Below are positions 33,600-43,435 of a DNA stretch of 64,000 nt, in pieces; the first letter of the stretch is position 1; each line of letters begins with the position of its first letter. The DNA is taken from assembly GCA_044326545.1 (NCBI GenBank), contig JBIRBM010000002.1, forward strand, positions 1-64,000, in the 5' to 3' direction. The position numbers were made by a program, and so were the translations under genes. The stretch is from JANWJE01 sp044326545 (lineage in GTDB: Bacteria > Chlamydiota > Chlamydiia > Chlamydiales > Parachlamydiaceae). Under the pieces are notes generated by a model. That model was not told the origin of the DNA, did not search any database, and saw only the letters and a program-made list of their open reading frames with translations.

Positions 33600-36572
33600 A
33601 ATTCCTTCAATCAGAAGCGGCTCTTTTCCTTCAGCTTTCAGTTCTTGATTGGCTTTTTCCAGGAGTTCTTTTCCAGCAAAGACAATAGCGCTTCCTTTGT
33701 CCATATTTGGGACAATAATCCGTTTTACTGCATCAATGACCTCTTCACATGTTAATGATAGAAGCTGATGTCTGAATGTTTGCCGAATGTCGAGTGTACG
33801 CCCTTCCCTCCACCAACTGTAGGCGATTTCGGCTCGATTCCCCGGAGAAATAGGGGAATCCAAGGTTTGGATCATCTCAAATTTCGCTTCTTCTAACTCG
33901 GCTTCACCGAAATGACCATCCATGACATTTTGAACAGCTTCTTCGAATGCCTGAAATGTTGACACAATATTTGGATCGCGATACGAATAAAAATAAAAAT
34001 GTCCAGACATCGGATTGCTAGCTGCTCCTCCTCCGTAGGCCCCCCCTTGTTCGCGGATTTTTGGGTGGAGGGTTAGATTGTTAAAGAGGAAAGCCGCAAT
34101 ATTGAGTGCCGGCGAGTCAGGATGGGTGTAGTAGACCGTTGGAAACACTTTGCCAATAAAAGCGACTGGAGATGCAATCAATCGTCCTTGAGATGGAACG
34201 GGAACAACCGGAATCTCTCCTTTCCAAGCAGAGGCCTGATGTGTTCTGATCTCTTGAAGTCCGTAAAATCCATGTGTTGTTAACTCATTGTACATCGCAG
34301 GATCGCAGCTGATCACCAAGTGAGGATCGCTCAAACAAGTGACTTTTTCTTGTATCTCCTGGAGTTTTGTGAGGACTTCGCAAGAATGAAGATCAAAATC
34401 TTTGACAATCTCTCGAATTTTGCAAAAATAATTCAAACCATAAAAATCATTTCCTATCCTAGAGGCTTTGTTGAGAGCACTTGCAGATAAATTAACCGCA
34501 TATTTCAGGGCGCTTTGACTTAAGGACGCTTCCATTCCTGTAAAATGTTTAAACAAAATTTCTTTTAAACGTTCAGCATCATTAAGTTGCGCAGAAGAGG
34601 CTGTCTCTTGCAAGAGAGAGAAAAGTTTTGGTGCTTTGCGGTGGAGAGCTTTACCTCGCAAATGAAATGTTGTAGAGAATGCATCATATTGATTTGCTTG
34701 TAAATGTAGACTGATTCCTGCGCCCACTCCTCCTGTATTTCCTTGGATAAATTCTAAATTTTCTTGATAGGAGCGATTCGCGCAGCCCACTTGTGTTAGG
34801 ATGACAGAAAATAGACGCAGGTAAGGAAGGTCTTCTTCTCTAAGATGGGGGAGGTTGAAAATAAGATCGGCATACACAATGTCGTTGGTGAAAACATTGT
34901 GATGAAAAGCAGTCAATTCGCCCACTTTTTCTTGAAAGAGGGGGTAATCATGTGCCCCAATGGGGATATCGCTTAAAGACACTTTTGGTAAAACCTCAAT
35001 GTCTTTTTCCTCTTGCATTTTTTGAAATTCAGCCAATTCTTGAGCTTGTTTGAGAAGGGTGTTTGTTTGGGACGGATCAAGGGAATGTTTGATTTTTTCT
35101 AACGCTTCTTTCTCTTCGCTAGCCTCTCTTTCTGCCTGATGAGGATCAGGCCTCATGATAATCCGCACAAAGTGAGGATTATCAAGCAGGTATTTGTCGA
35201 TGAGATCGCTAAAATAACGGGGCTTTAATAGAATCGTTTGACGTAAGTGATCGAATAAGGAATGGATTTTTATTCCTTCAACAGGATCTGCTCCATGCTG
35301 TTTTAGAAGTGCTGAGCGCATAAAAAGAGAGAGACCGAAGGGAGTGTGATCTCCTGTAATTTCAGTACGGTGGAATTCGAGTTGATGGATCGCATTTTCA
35401 ATAAGATGAAACGGAATTCCCCCTTGAGAGATTTTTTTAAGCGTCTCTTTCAGAATATGTTCTAAATCGTCTGCAGATTCGGGGTCGCATCCTTTTAGTG
35501 TCAATCCCCAAGGAATCTCATTTAATTCGACATCAATAAAAGTGTGGGCTTGTTTGCATAAGCCCGATTTTAATAATGCAAGTTTAAGAGGGGATGCGTC
35601 CGTCTCCATTAAGACAATGTCTAAAATGTTAAGAGCCAGAGCCTCTTGCTGTTCGAGGATATGGCAAGTGAGCCATCCGAATGCGATGAGTGTTTTTCCT
35701 TTGATCTCCTCTTCAGGCGCAATTGGGTAGGCAAATTCGCGATAGACAGGTTCTTTAAAACGGGGTTGTAAAGGAACGGGGGGAAGAGGAGGGAGTTTTT
35801 TCGCATCTTTTAAGGCATGTTCTGTAATAAAGTCCAAGTGTTTTTCTAGCGCCATATTTCCATAGAAAAAAAAGAGGCAGCGGCTTGGATGATAATAGAG
35901 TTGGTGAAATTCTTTTAATTCCTCATAAGAGAGCTCTGCAATATGTTTAGGGTCTCCACCCGAGTTGTATCCATATGTGATGTTGGGAAACAATGCCGAA
36001 TTAATCGCTTCCGAGAGTCGAGCTGTTGCCGAAGATAAAGCACCTTTCATTTCATTATAGACAATGCCTTTTAATTCAAGCGGCGAAGAGGGATCTGATG
36101 GTTGACTAAATTCTAAGCGATGCCCTTCTTGCAAAAAACTAAAGAAATTCAGGTTGGGGCGGAAAACAGCGTCCAGATAGACTTCTAATAGATTATAAAA
36201 ATCTTTGCGCACTTGTGAAGCTGCGGGGTAGCATGTAAAATCTGCTCCGGTCAGTGCATTCATAAAGGTATTTAAGCTCCGCCTATTCATGGCAAAGAAT
36301 GGATCTTTGATGGGGAACTTTTCTGATCCGCATAGCACGGTGTGCTCAAGGACATGCGCGACGCCATTGCAATTATAAGGAAGTGTTTGAAAGGAGAGGC
36401 AAAAAAAATTTTCAGGATCTTGATTTCCTATGTGCATGATCTGTGCGCCGCTTGGTTCATGGATCAGCTCTGTTAGATGGCATTGAAGCTCTGGAATTTC
36501 TGTTGATTTGATGAGTTTGAATTCACGGTAGAGCTGTCCAACAGATCGCAGTTGCGACGACTGATTTTTCAT
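33597..36572 (-). CDS. M16C metallopeptidase (presequence protease/insulinase type)
   Basis: 991 residues, close to M16C peptidases of about 970-1000 residues (PreP, CT806-like chlamydial insulinase). The inverted zinc motif H-x-x-E-H is H73-V-L-E76-H77, with the distal Glu at E174 in V-Y-N-E-M-K-G-A. Four homologous lobes are expected; the C-terminal half carries G-G-A-Y-G-G-G. These enzymes degrade short unfolded peptides in a closed chamber. No signal peptide is obvious. The ATG at 36572 is chosen over one 19 codons upstream because AAAGGA lies nearby. The stop codon lies within repeat B. Confidence 0.92.
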   Translation of the reverse strand: MKNQSSQLRSVGQLYREFKLIKSTEIPELQCHLTELIHEPSGAQIMHIGNQDPENFFCLSFQTLPYNCNGVAHVLEHTVLCGSEKFPIKDPFFAMNRRSLNTFMNALTGADFTCYPAASQVRKDFYNLLEVYLDAVFRPNLNFFSFLQEGHRLEFSQPSDPSSPLELKGIVYNEMKGALSSATARLSEAINSALFPNITYGYNSGGDPKHIAELSYEELKEFHQLYYHPSRCLFFFYGNMALEKHLDFITEHALKDAKKLPPLPPVPLQPRFKEPVYREFAYPIAPEEEIKGKTLIAFGWLTCHILEQQEALALNILDIVLMETDASPLKLALLKSGLCKQAHTFIDVELNEIPWGLTLKGCDPESADDLEHILKETLKKISQGGIPFHLIENAIHQLEFHRTEITGDHTPFGLSLFMRSALLKQHGADPVEGIKIHSLFDHLRQTILLKPRYFSDLIDKYLLDNPHFVRIIMRPDPHQAEREASEEKEALEKIKHSLDPSQTNTLLKQAQELAEFQKMQEEKDIEVLPKVSLSDIPIGAHDYPLFQEKVGELTAFHHNVFTNDIVYADLIFNLPHLREEDLPYLRLFSVILTQVGCANRSYQENLEFIQGNTGGVGAGISLHLQANQYDAFSTTFHLRGKALHRKAPKLFSLLQETASSAQLNDAERLKEILFKHFTGMEASLSQSALKYAVNLSASALNKASRIGNDFYGLNYFCKIREIVKDFDLHSCEVLTKLQEIQEKVTCLSDPHLVISCDPAMYNELTTHGFYGLQEIRTHQASAWKGEIPVVPVPSQGRLIASPVAFIGKVFPTVYYTHPDSPALNIAAFLFNNLTLHPKIREQGGAYGGGAASNPMSGHFYFYSYRDPNIVSTFQAFEEAVQNVMDGHFGEAELEEAKFEMIQTLDSPISPGNRAEIAYSWWREGRTLDIRQTFRHQLLSLTCEEVIDAVKRIIVPNMDKGSAIVFAGKELLEKANQELKAEGKEPLLIEGI

Positions 36573-36783
36573 CGGGAGTGTCCTTTTTAGCAGAGGTCTA
36601 TTCTTTGAAACAATGCCTGAGAATGACAACTATTTTTAAATGGTTGTCATCCGCAGAGAATTTGGCTTTATGTGTTAAAATTGACTTTATTTACTCTATT
36701 GATGCTTAAAGTCAGTGGAAAGTGTTCGTTCAAATTTAACTCATAGAGGCAACTGTTGGCAACTCTTTTTCTCGTTGATCAAA

Positions 36784-36812
36784 GATTTTGAACAGGTTCT
36801 AAGGTGAGTTAA
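36784..36812 (-). repeat. joined E/A repeat end
   Basis: AAGATTTTGAACAGGTTCTA followed by AGGTGAGTT is the inverted form of the joined A/E end at 18566-18592. It overlaps the last bases of the coiled-coil gene on the opposite strand (36809-36812). Confidence 0.5.
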
Positions 36813-38455
36813 AAACGGAAAAGAAATGATGGATCTACCCTTGTCTCGTTTTTAATACTTGTGTGACAAATGTCCTTGATGCAGCGAAAATAAGGATTGT
36901 CTTTTGAGACAAATCCTTTTTTTGTTTTATGGTTTTTGCCCCGATAAATCTCTTTTGTCTCAAGGTTGTGTATAAGATCGAGGGCTTCTTCAGCAGTTAA
37001 GTCACCTTTTGCAACTTTTTTGCATATTTTTTGCTGAAGTTGATACAAGTCGACCTTGGATATTGGGTACTCTTTATTTAGGTTAAATGAAAGGACAACA
37101 GGCTCATTTCCTAATAAAAATTCCACAACTCCAGCAGTATAAGATTGCCGATTTTGAACGAACCGGCCGAAAAATCCGGTTGAACGATTGCTGAATTTAA
37201 CCGTTACCGGCTCTTTTTTATCAGGATCTGAATCGAGAAAAACACGAGGACCATTTAACAGATGATCCATTGTATCAAAAATGGCGTCTCTATTGTGAAC
37301 AATTTTAGCTCCACTAACAGCTCCTATGGCAGCCCCCATCGCTCCAGCCGTAGATCCCAAGGCTGCTCCTGGGCACGCTCCTAAATAAAAGCTGAACATT
37401 CCGATATTATCACAACATCTTTTTTTTGCTTCTTCTAAGTCGCTAATTAATTCTTCTAGAAGTTTTCGGATAGCTTGATTATTTTGTTCAATCCGGTCGA
37501 GTTTTTCTTTAATCTGATGCATTTCTTTTTCACTCTCTTTTTCGCAAACAGAAAGCGCTTCGACCATTTTGATTGTCAGCAGTGCCTGATTTATTGCAAG
37601 TCCAGCTGTCGTTTGAGCCTCTGATTCGATATGACGCCCCCTTTCAAGACACTCAGTTCCTAATCGAATCGATTCATTTCCTTCATTCATGAGCGATTGA
37701 GCCGACCGGCACATGTGATCAACGCTTTGTAAAATTGTCACAAATTGCGCGACTTTTTCTTTGTCGCTGATATCGGGATTTTCCGCTAACGATTTTAGAG
37801 AATTGAGGCTGGTTAATGCCTGATTAAACGCCTCGTTTGAAGATCTTATTACATCCTCTCCTTTTTCGAATAAATGTTTGGCATTCGAAAACTCTTCATC
37901 CGCTTTTTTATATAGAGGGAAGAGCTCTTCTTCGAAATTAAGGAGCTCTTGCCCATGTTTGACGCAAGTCGATTTGATCTGGCCCATTCTGTCGTGCATC
38001 TTTGCCATGTTGCTTTCAATGCTAGACAATTTTAACTGGATCTCTCGAAAAGAGGAGGTGTTTGCTTCCTCTAAAGTCTGGATCATCCCGACTCCTGCGC
38101 TTGCATCATTCAATAAAGAGATGAAATGATTTTTTGAATTGATGTCGTACAATACGTCCATGAGTTGTTTTGCACCAACAGCAGCGACTAAAGTCCCTTT
38201 GACATATTTGCCTTCAGAGAATTCTTTTGCACCTGCGGCAATCGTCATGCCTGAGGTGAAGAGTCGAGATCCATGATGAGAAGCAATTTCATAAGCCTTT
38301 TTCAAGGCTAGGGCAGTATGATAGATTCCCTCTATTTTTTGAGAAAGACCACCTCCTATTGTTTTATTTTCAAATAAAATACCCCTTGTTTCATCTGTCT
38401 GAAAAGAGGGATTAGCGTCTAAATCAATGAGTGGATTGAAATTATTCATTATCAT
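36809..38455 (-). CDS. lineage-specific coiled-coil protein with a Gly/Ala hydrophobic segment
   Basis: 548 residues, no family recognised. Residues about 120-345 are helical, Glu/Lys/Gln-rich and heptad-like, so a long coiled coil is likely. A cysteine pair (R-C-C) at the end of that region is followed by a hydrophobic Gly/Ala segment (L-G-A-C-P-G-A-A-L-G-S-T-A-G-A-M-G) near 355-385, which could insert into a membrane. The C-terminal 150 residues are mixed. Coiled coil plus one hydrophobic region is seen in secreted chlamydial effectors, but no secretion signal can be proved. The start is an ATG in an A/T-rich context, with another ATG two codons later. Confidence 0.7.
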   Translation of the reverse strand: MIMNNFNPLIDLDANPSFQTDETRGILFENKTIGGGLSQKIEGIYHTALALKKAYEIASHHGSRLFTSGMTIAAGAKEFSEGKYVKGTLVAAVGAKQLMDVLYDINSKNHFISLLNDASAGVGMIQTLEEANTSSFREIQLKLSSIESNMAKMHDRMGQIKSTCVKHGQELLNFEEELFPLYKKADEEFSNAKHLFEKGEDVIRSSNEAFNQALTSLNSLKSLAENPDISDKEKVAQFVTILQSVDHMCRSAQSLMNEGNESIRLGTECLERGRHIESEAQTTAGLAINQALLTIKMVEALSVCEKESEKEMHQIKEKLDRIEQNNQAIRKLLEELISDLEEAKKRCCDNIGMFSFYLGACPGAALGSTAGAMGAAIGAVSGAKIVHNRDAIFDTMDHLLNGPRVFLDSDPDKKEPVTVKFSNRSTGFFGRFVQNRQSYTAGVVEFLLGNEPVVLSFNLNKEYPISKVDLYQLQQKICKKVAKGDLTAEEALDLIHNLETKEIYRGKNHKTKKGFVSKDNPYFRCIKDICHTSIKNETRVDPSFLFRF

Positions 38456-38876
38456 ATGTTTATTTTACTTTTTTATTTAAAGAAGAGAAGATTATACAAC
38501 GACATTTAAGAATGGGGTTTTAAATTTGAAAACAGGCTGTTAGGGCGTGTCATCAATTGCTAATCGCCTTTATTCAACATGATTTCTCAAGCGGATCCCT
38601 AGGAGATAAATTTCATTGATTTCGAACAGAAGACTTTATCACGAGCTTATTAAGGGGATATAAAGAAAAATGATGTGAGTGAAGAGCTGAGATGTTTTTT
38701 TTGAGCCTATCTGGGGTTTTTCAAGCATATGCAATTTTTATTTTTTGCATCATATCGATTTAAAGTTGATTTGTGCATAATCATCTATGGTCAAGCCCCG
38801 GAATGAAAAAAACAAACGCGGGGCATGAGTGGAACATCAATTTCAATCAACATAACGCCGGTTTTCCAGGTCTTTC
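38456..38876. other. 421-bp intergenic region
   Basis: Divergent gap between the coiled-coil gene and pssA. It contains a truncated B repeat (38541-38594), a short GCCCCG...CGGGGC stem near 38795-38825 and A/T-rich DNA with likely promoters on both sides, although no hexamer pair is convincing. No gene. Confidence 0.5.
38541..38594 (+). repeat. repeat family B, left half
   Basis: TAGGGCGTGTCATCAATTGC continues with TAATCGCCTTTATTCAA and GATTTCTCAAGCG, as in the left and central parts of the copy at 7661. It then breaks off at GGATCC. The right end is absent. Confidence 0.7.
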
Positions 38877-39752
38877 ATGGATGAAAAAAAATTAAAGAAA
38901 ATTGCACTTTTACCCAATGTGGTGACCGCCTTCGGTCTTTCTTGTGGATTATTTGTCATTTTTAAGATGACGATGACAGGATTTGGAGAGGCTAACAACC
39001 AGGTTTTAATGGAAGTCACCGCCATTTTACTTCTGGCCGCTTTTGCTGATTTGCTTGATGGGGCGATTGCAAGAGCGATTAAAGCAGAAAGCTTATTTGG
39101 GGGGTTTTTTGATACTCTTGCAGATGCAATTTCATTCGGTGTTGCTCCTTCAGTGATCATTTTAAAAACGTTATCCATTCTTCCCGGGACTAAGCTTTCT
39201 TTTTTGGCGATGATGGCAGCGCTGATTTTTTCGATTTGCGGAGTTTTGCGCTTAGTTCGCTATAATGTGACCGCATTAGCGGCAAAAAGTGATGTCGATC
39301 TAGCAAAAGCGCATCAAAAACATTTTACAGGGCTTCCGATTCCTGCTGCTGCAGCATCAGCCGTCTCTTTAAATCTCTTCCTTTTTTCGGATCATTTTAT
39401 CTCTTTTTTTCCTCTTTCCCAATCGATCCATGCATGGGTTTTATCAATTGCGTTAATTTTGCTGGGATACTGCATGATTAGCCGCTGGAAATTTCCAAGC
39501 ATTAAAACACTCGAAATTCGAGTGGCTTCATTTCGTGTCGTGTTTTTCACCGTCCTTGCAGCTGTTTTGATTTTTTATGGTGTTTTGCACTATTTTCCCT
39601 TGGTCTTTATGGTCCTTTCTTGGAGTTACGTCTTTATTGCGTGGACATTCGCCATTATCCGGAAAATCGCCGGGGGAAAATCAAAAACGTTGGAAGAATT
39701 TGAGCCCGATCCAGATGATTTAGAGGATGATTTTCACCATGAGAGTCTCTAG
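38877..39752 (+). CDS. pssA: CDP-diacylglycerol-serine O-phosphatidyltransferase
   Basis: 291-residue integral membrane enzyme making phosphatidylserine from CDP-diacylglycerol and serine, the precursor of phosphatidylethanolamine. The CDP-alcohol phosphatidyltransferase signature D-G-x2-A-R-x8-G-x3-D-x3-D fits exactly: D61, G62, A65, R66, G75, D79, D83. About seven membrane segments follow. The N-terminal L-P-N-V-V-T-A-F-G-L is typical of PssA. The C-terminal acidic tail (E-P-D-P-D-D-L-E-D-D) is unremarkable. The stop TAG shares one base with the GTG start of the glcD-like gene, so the four genes to 43435 form one operon. Confidence 0.93.
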   Translation: MDEKKLKKIALLPNVVTAFGLSCGLFVIFKMTMTGFGEANNQVLMEVTAILLLAAFADLLDGAIARAIKAESLFGGFFDTLADAISFGVAPSVIILKTLSILPGTKLSFLAMMAALIFSICGVLRLVRYNVTALAAKSDVDLAKAHQKHFTGLPIPAAAASAVSLNLFLFSDHFISFFPLSQSIHAWVLSIALILLGYCMISRWKFPSIKTLEIRVASFRVVFFTVLAAVLIFYGVLHYFPLVFMVLSWSYVFIAWTFAIIRKIAGGKSKTLEEFEPDPDDLEDDFHHESL

Positions 39753-41083
39753 TGTCTACCGATCGTCATTCTCTTTATTTCTTAGGAAGTCAAGGTGATT
39801 CGCCTTTACTCAAACGTTATGTCTCTCTCATTGAGCAGTGTAAGGAAGAGGGGGATTTCCTCTCTTTTGATTCGCTATCAGATGAGCTTTCCTGCTATGG
39901 GAGAGACGCGCAACCCCTCTATGATCGATTCCCTTTGCTCGTCTTTCGTCCTTATGCCCCATCTAATATTGCCCCTTTTATTCGTTTTTGCCACGAGATG
40001 GACATTCCTGTGGCTGTTCGCTGTGGTGGAACGGGCTTATCAGGAGGTTGCATTCCAAGCAAAGAGGGGATCATCTTACTCACAGGGCATCTGAAGAAAA
40101 TAAAAGAGTATGATAAAGAAAAAGGATTGCTCTCTTTAGAACCCGGCGTCACTCCTCGCCAAATTCATCATCTTGTTAGAAATGATGGCTGGTATTTCCC
40201 TCTTTCAATGTCAACAGAAGGTGTTGCGGGAATCGCAGGTTGCCTGAATTGCCATGCAAGAGGTTATCATCAACAACACCAATGTCTATATGATGGAATT
40301 GAAAATGTGACGTTAGTCAATGGCTTTGGAAAAGTCTTCGATGTTCCCGTTCCCTTTGTTTGCGGCTCAGAGGGGATGTGGGGGGTGATCATAGAGATTA
40401 GGATGGCGCTGAAGAAGCTGCCGGAGAGCACTCTCTATTTTAGTTTTCAAGGTTCTTGGAATCAGATTTTAGAGCGCTTTTCTTCTATCCGAGCGATTCA
40501 TCCCTTAAAGGCGGCAGTTTGGTTTAATGACTATTTTTATTTTAAGTTAGAGGGGGAAAGATGGCGGATCGGCAGTGCCGCTGCCTCTCTTCAAAAATCG
40601 CTGCCCGCCCTCTTCTTAAGCGACACTTCATTAGAAACGATCAGTCATTCTTTTCGTGCAACAAAACGCCATTTTTGCGTGATTAGCACTCATTTGCGAT
40701 CGGATCAATTGCAAAAGGGTGCTGAATTTGCAATGCAGCTAGCTGCAGAATGTCAATTGGACGTGATGAAAATGGCCGATCTATTAGCGGGAACTCTGCA
40801 TCTGATCTTGGAAAGTGAAGAGGCCCTCCATCTTTTTGCAAAAAAAATAGAGGATTACTTGGTTTTATGGACAGATTTTGTCGATAAAGAAGAAGGCATC
40901 ATCGCGGGGACGCACGGTGTGGGAATGGTGTTTTGCCATTATATGACCCCATTTTGGAGTGAAGAATCATTAAGGTTTTTACGTCACCTCCAAACGAAGA
41001 TGGATCCAAAAAGACTGTTTGGAAGAGAGACCTTTTTTCCCGTCGTTGGCAAAAGTCTTGAAAAAGTGAGGGATGATGGTTGA
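39752..41083 (+). CDS. glcD: FAD-linked oxidase, glycolate oxidase subunit D-like
   Basis: 443 residues, FAD-binding type 4 (PCMH) oxidase. The flavin-binding pattern is V-R-C-G-G-T-G-L-S-G-G near residue 90, with G-T-H-G-V-G-M near the C-terminus where GlcD has its last conserved block. It would oxidise a 2-hydroxy acid such as glycolate or lactate together with the next two subunits and pass electrons to the quinone pool at the inner membrane. GTG start, overlapping the pssA stop by one base. The three-gene order D-E-F matches glcDEF. Confidence 0.85.
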   Translation: MSTDRHSLYFLGSQGDSPLLKRYVSLIEQCKEEGDFLSFDSLSDELSCYGRDAQPLYDRFPLLVFRPYAPSNIAPFIRFCHEMDIPVAVRCGGTGLSGGCIPSKEGIILLTGHLKKIKEYDKEKGLLSLEPGVTPRQIHHLVRNDGWYFPLSMSTEGVAGIAGCLNCHARGYHQQHQCLYDGIENVTLVNGFGKVFDVPVPFVCGSEGMWGVIIEIRMALKKLPESTLYFSFQGSWNQILERFSSIRAIHPLKAAVWFNDYFYFKLEGERWRIGSAAASLQKSLPALFLSDTSLETISHSFRATKRHFCVISTHLRSDQLQKGAEFAMQLAAECQLDVMKMADLLAGTLHLILESEEALHLFAKKIEDYLVLWTDFVDKEEGIIAGTHGVGMVFCHYMTPFWSEESLRFLRHLQTKMDPKRLFGRETFFPVVGKSLEKVRDDG

Positions 41084-42149
41084 GAGGCGATCTTCCTTAT
41101 TGATTAAAGAAATTCCATCAGCTGTAACTCCTTGGGCGCAGGTCAATGAATTATTATCAAGTCAAGAGCGTTTTTCTGTTGAATGCAATGGATCCCAACG
41201 GTATCTGCTCACACCCAAGCATTCCTCTCAATTGGCGGCTTTATTTTATTTTTTTCGGCAACACCATCTTTCCTTTTCTATTCAAGGAAGGGAGGGGGAT
41301 CCTTGCGACTTGAATCCTCAAGCGCCCATCATTTCAACGCGGGGATTTTCACACATCCAGTGGTATCCTGAAGGCATTGTGGAGATAGGAGGAGGGTGTC
41401 CGCTTGATCGTCTTCATCAATTTTTATTCGAATTCAAAGAGGAAACGCCCTTAGAAGAGGCTCCGTTTTGCTCATCCAAACGAGCCGTTGGCGATCTGAT
41501 TTTATCGGGAAATATCACCGGCTTAAGTTATCGTCAAGAAGCGTGTCCCCAAACATTGAAGGGCTTAGAGCTTGTCACATGGGAGGGGGCTCAATTGGTT
41601 TGGGGGGGGATTCAAAAAGGATGTAGAGCGGGACCTTGTTTGCATCAATTAATCATTGGATTAGGATCAGTTCCGGCAGTGATCACTAAAATGATTTTCA
41701 AAACATTTCCGACTCCGGAAAAGCGATTGAGAATGGCGTGGATGTTTGCCCGGATGGAACCATTATTGCAGCAGTTAAATGAGTTAAAAAGATTTGCAAG
41801 CTCTTGGGAATCTTTAGATATTGTATTATCAGGGGACTTATCTGCCCAATCCTTTATCTTTGCTCAAATTTCGGGATCCCAAGAAGAAATGGAGCAATTT
41901 TCTTTACAATGTCCCCGTTTTGCTCAGGCGAGCCTTCAAGGAGAGAAACAGAGGGTGAGAACATTTTTGTTAGATCAGCAGTTAAAAGGGTATCGCTCTG
42001 ATAAACATCAGCTTGTGAAACCGGGTGATTATCTTTGGATAGAGGAACAAGGAGGAAAAGCGTGGGGATTGACAAAGGAGTCTTTTTTAAATGATTCAAG
42101 GATGTCTGAATGGAAAGAATTGTTTCTGCAAGGATTTGACATCCAATGA
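41073..42149 (+). CDS. glcE: FAD-binding protein, glycolate oxidase subunit E-like
   Basis: 358 residues, overlapping the previous gene by 11 bases. It resembles a shortened GlcD fold without the full flavin site: S-I-Q-G-R-E-G-D near 65 in place of the Gly-rich loop, and A-V-G-D-L-I-L-S-G-N near 140. GlcE subunits are described as divergent GlcD paralogues. The assignment rests largely on operon position between D- and F-like genes and on this residual pattern. Confidence 0.75.
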   Translation: MMVERRSSLLIKEIPSAVTPWAQVNELLSSQERFSVECNGSQRYLLTPKHSSQLAALFYFFRQHHLSFSIQGREGDPCDLNPQAPIISTRGFSHIQWYPEGIVEIGGGCPLDRLHQFLFEFKEETPLEEAPFCSSKRAVGDLILSGNITGLSYRQEACPQTLKGLELVTWEGAQLVWGGIQKGCRAGPCLHQLIIGLGSVPAVITKMIFKTFPTPEKRLRMAWMFARMEPLLQQLNELKRFASSWESLDIVLSGDLSAQSFIFAQISGSQEEMEQFSLQCPRFAQASLQGEKQRVRTFLLDQQLKGYRSDKHQLVKPGDYLWIEEQGGKAWGLTKESFLNDSRMSEWKELFLQGFDIQ

Positions 42150-43435
42150 ATGAACTGGAGCTGAGTCAAAAACTTCAGTTGCTTGATGAACTGCAATCTC
42201 CTTGTACCTATTGCGGTCTGTGTTCTGAGGGTTGCGCTACCTTTCAAGCGACCGGCTGGGAGCATGAGTCGCCAAGAGGTCGTTTACTGATCGCCTCTCG
42301 TTTTTTGCATGGGCAGATTGAGCCCAATTCCGATGCTTTATCGACATTTGATCGTTGCCTGGGCTGTCGAGCTTGCGAATCTTTATGTCCGCAACATGTT
42401 CAGTATCATCAAGTTCGCCAAGTTGTCCAAGAGCTTCGAAGGGATTTAAAATCGATTGTTTCAGTTGGAAATCACCGATCTTTAGAATCAAAAGGAAAAG
42501 GCACTCAAAGCCAAAGCCAATGGTCAAAAGCCCCCTCTTCTTCTATGACATCGGCCCTTTATCACCAATGGATCAAGTTCGCATCCCGCGTAGGAAGCAA
42601 GTGGTGGCGCTATTATGGGGCAAAATGGTTGAAAATACCCCAAACTGATATTCGAGCGGTTAAAAGTTTTTCGAGCAAATCCAAAAACCTCACAAGTGCT
42701 CAATCATTGCCTACCAGGCCAGCGGTTTTGGTGGTGTGTTGTATGCAAGATCTTTTTCAGCATCAAGCCATAGAGGAGGCGATTGCATGTGTCAAGAAGT
42801 TGGGTGAAGAGATCGGTGTCGATTGGAGGCAACCTTGCTGTGGAGCGATATTTAATCGCTTAGTCGAAGGGGGCGAAGAAAGCATCTGTTATCCTCACGA
42901 GCAAAAAAAGGCTTTGCATTTGCAAACCAAAACAAAGCGCTCTTTTATGGAATGGATCGGCCCTTCTGCCTATTTTTTGTCAAGGGGATGCCAATGTTCT
43001 ATTTCGAAGGAGGAAGGGAGGGGAAGAGATCTCTATGAGTGGATGGAACACCTCTTGATTCAAAAAAAGTTGGCTCTCCAACTCCCAGTCGATCGACTTG
43101 TTTACTACCAACCGTATTGTAGATCTCAAAAAAATGATCAAGATAGCATTTTGAGGCTTTTAAAGCGGATTAAAAGACTAACTGTCAATGAAATGGCATA
43201 TCCGCTTTCTTGCTGCGGTGGATATTGCGGGGAGAGTGTTTTGCACGAAGCACATGCAAAAAAAATGGCAGAAGAGAAGCTTCACTCTCTTCCTTGCGGG
43301 GCAACACTTGTTGTAGCCAGTCCCGATTGCTGGAGTTTATTTCAATCTTTTGCTGGCAGCAAAGAGTGGGTTGTCTGCTATCCGAGCAGCATTCTCATGG
43401 AGGCGCAACTATTGCCTATCAATGCAGAGATCTAA
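42146..43435 (+). CDS. glcF: iron-sulfur subunit, glycolate oxidase subunit F-like
   Basis: 429 residues. Two ferredoxin-type [4Fe-4S] sites are C20-x2-C23-x2-C26-x3-C30 and C71-x2-C74-x2-C77-x3-C81. Two CCG-type cysteine-rich domains follow: one ends P-C-C-G-A (about 233), the other has P-Y-C-R and S-C-C-G-G-Y-C-G (about 355). This is the GlcF/LutA-HdrB architecture that moves electrons from the flavin subunits to the quinone pool. It starts in a 4-base ATGA overlap with glcE. Its 3' end overlaps the convergent PAP2 gene by 27 bases. Confidence 0.88.
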   Translation: MNELELSQKLQLLDELQSPCTYCGLCSEGCATFQATGWEHESPRGRLLIASRFLHGQIEPNSDALSTFDRCLGCRACESLCPQHVQYHQVRQVVQELRRDLKSIVSVGNHRSLESKGKGTQSQSQWSKAPSSSMTSALYHQWIKFASRVGSKWWRYYGAKWLKIPQTDIRAVKSFSSKSKNLTSAQSLPTRPAVLVVCCMQDLFQHQAIEEAIACVKKLGEEIGVDWRQPCCGAIFNRLVEGGEESICYPHEQKKALHLQTKTKRSFMEWIGPSAYFLSRGCQCSISKEEGRGRDLYEWMEHLLIQKKLALQLPVDRLVYYQPYCRSQKNDQDSILRLLKRIKRLTVNEMAYPLSCCGGYCGESVLHEAHAKKMAEEKLHSLPCGATLVVASPDCWSLFQSFAGSKEWVVCYPSSILMEAQLLPINAEI

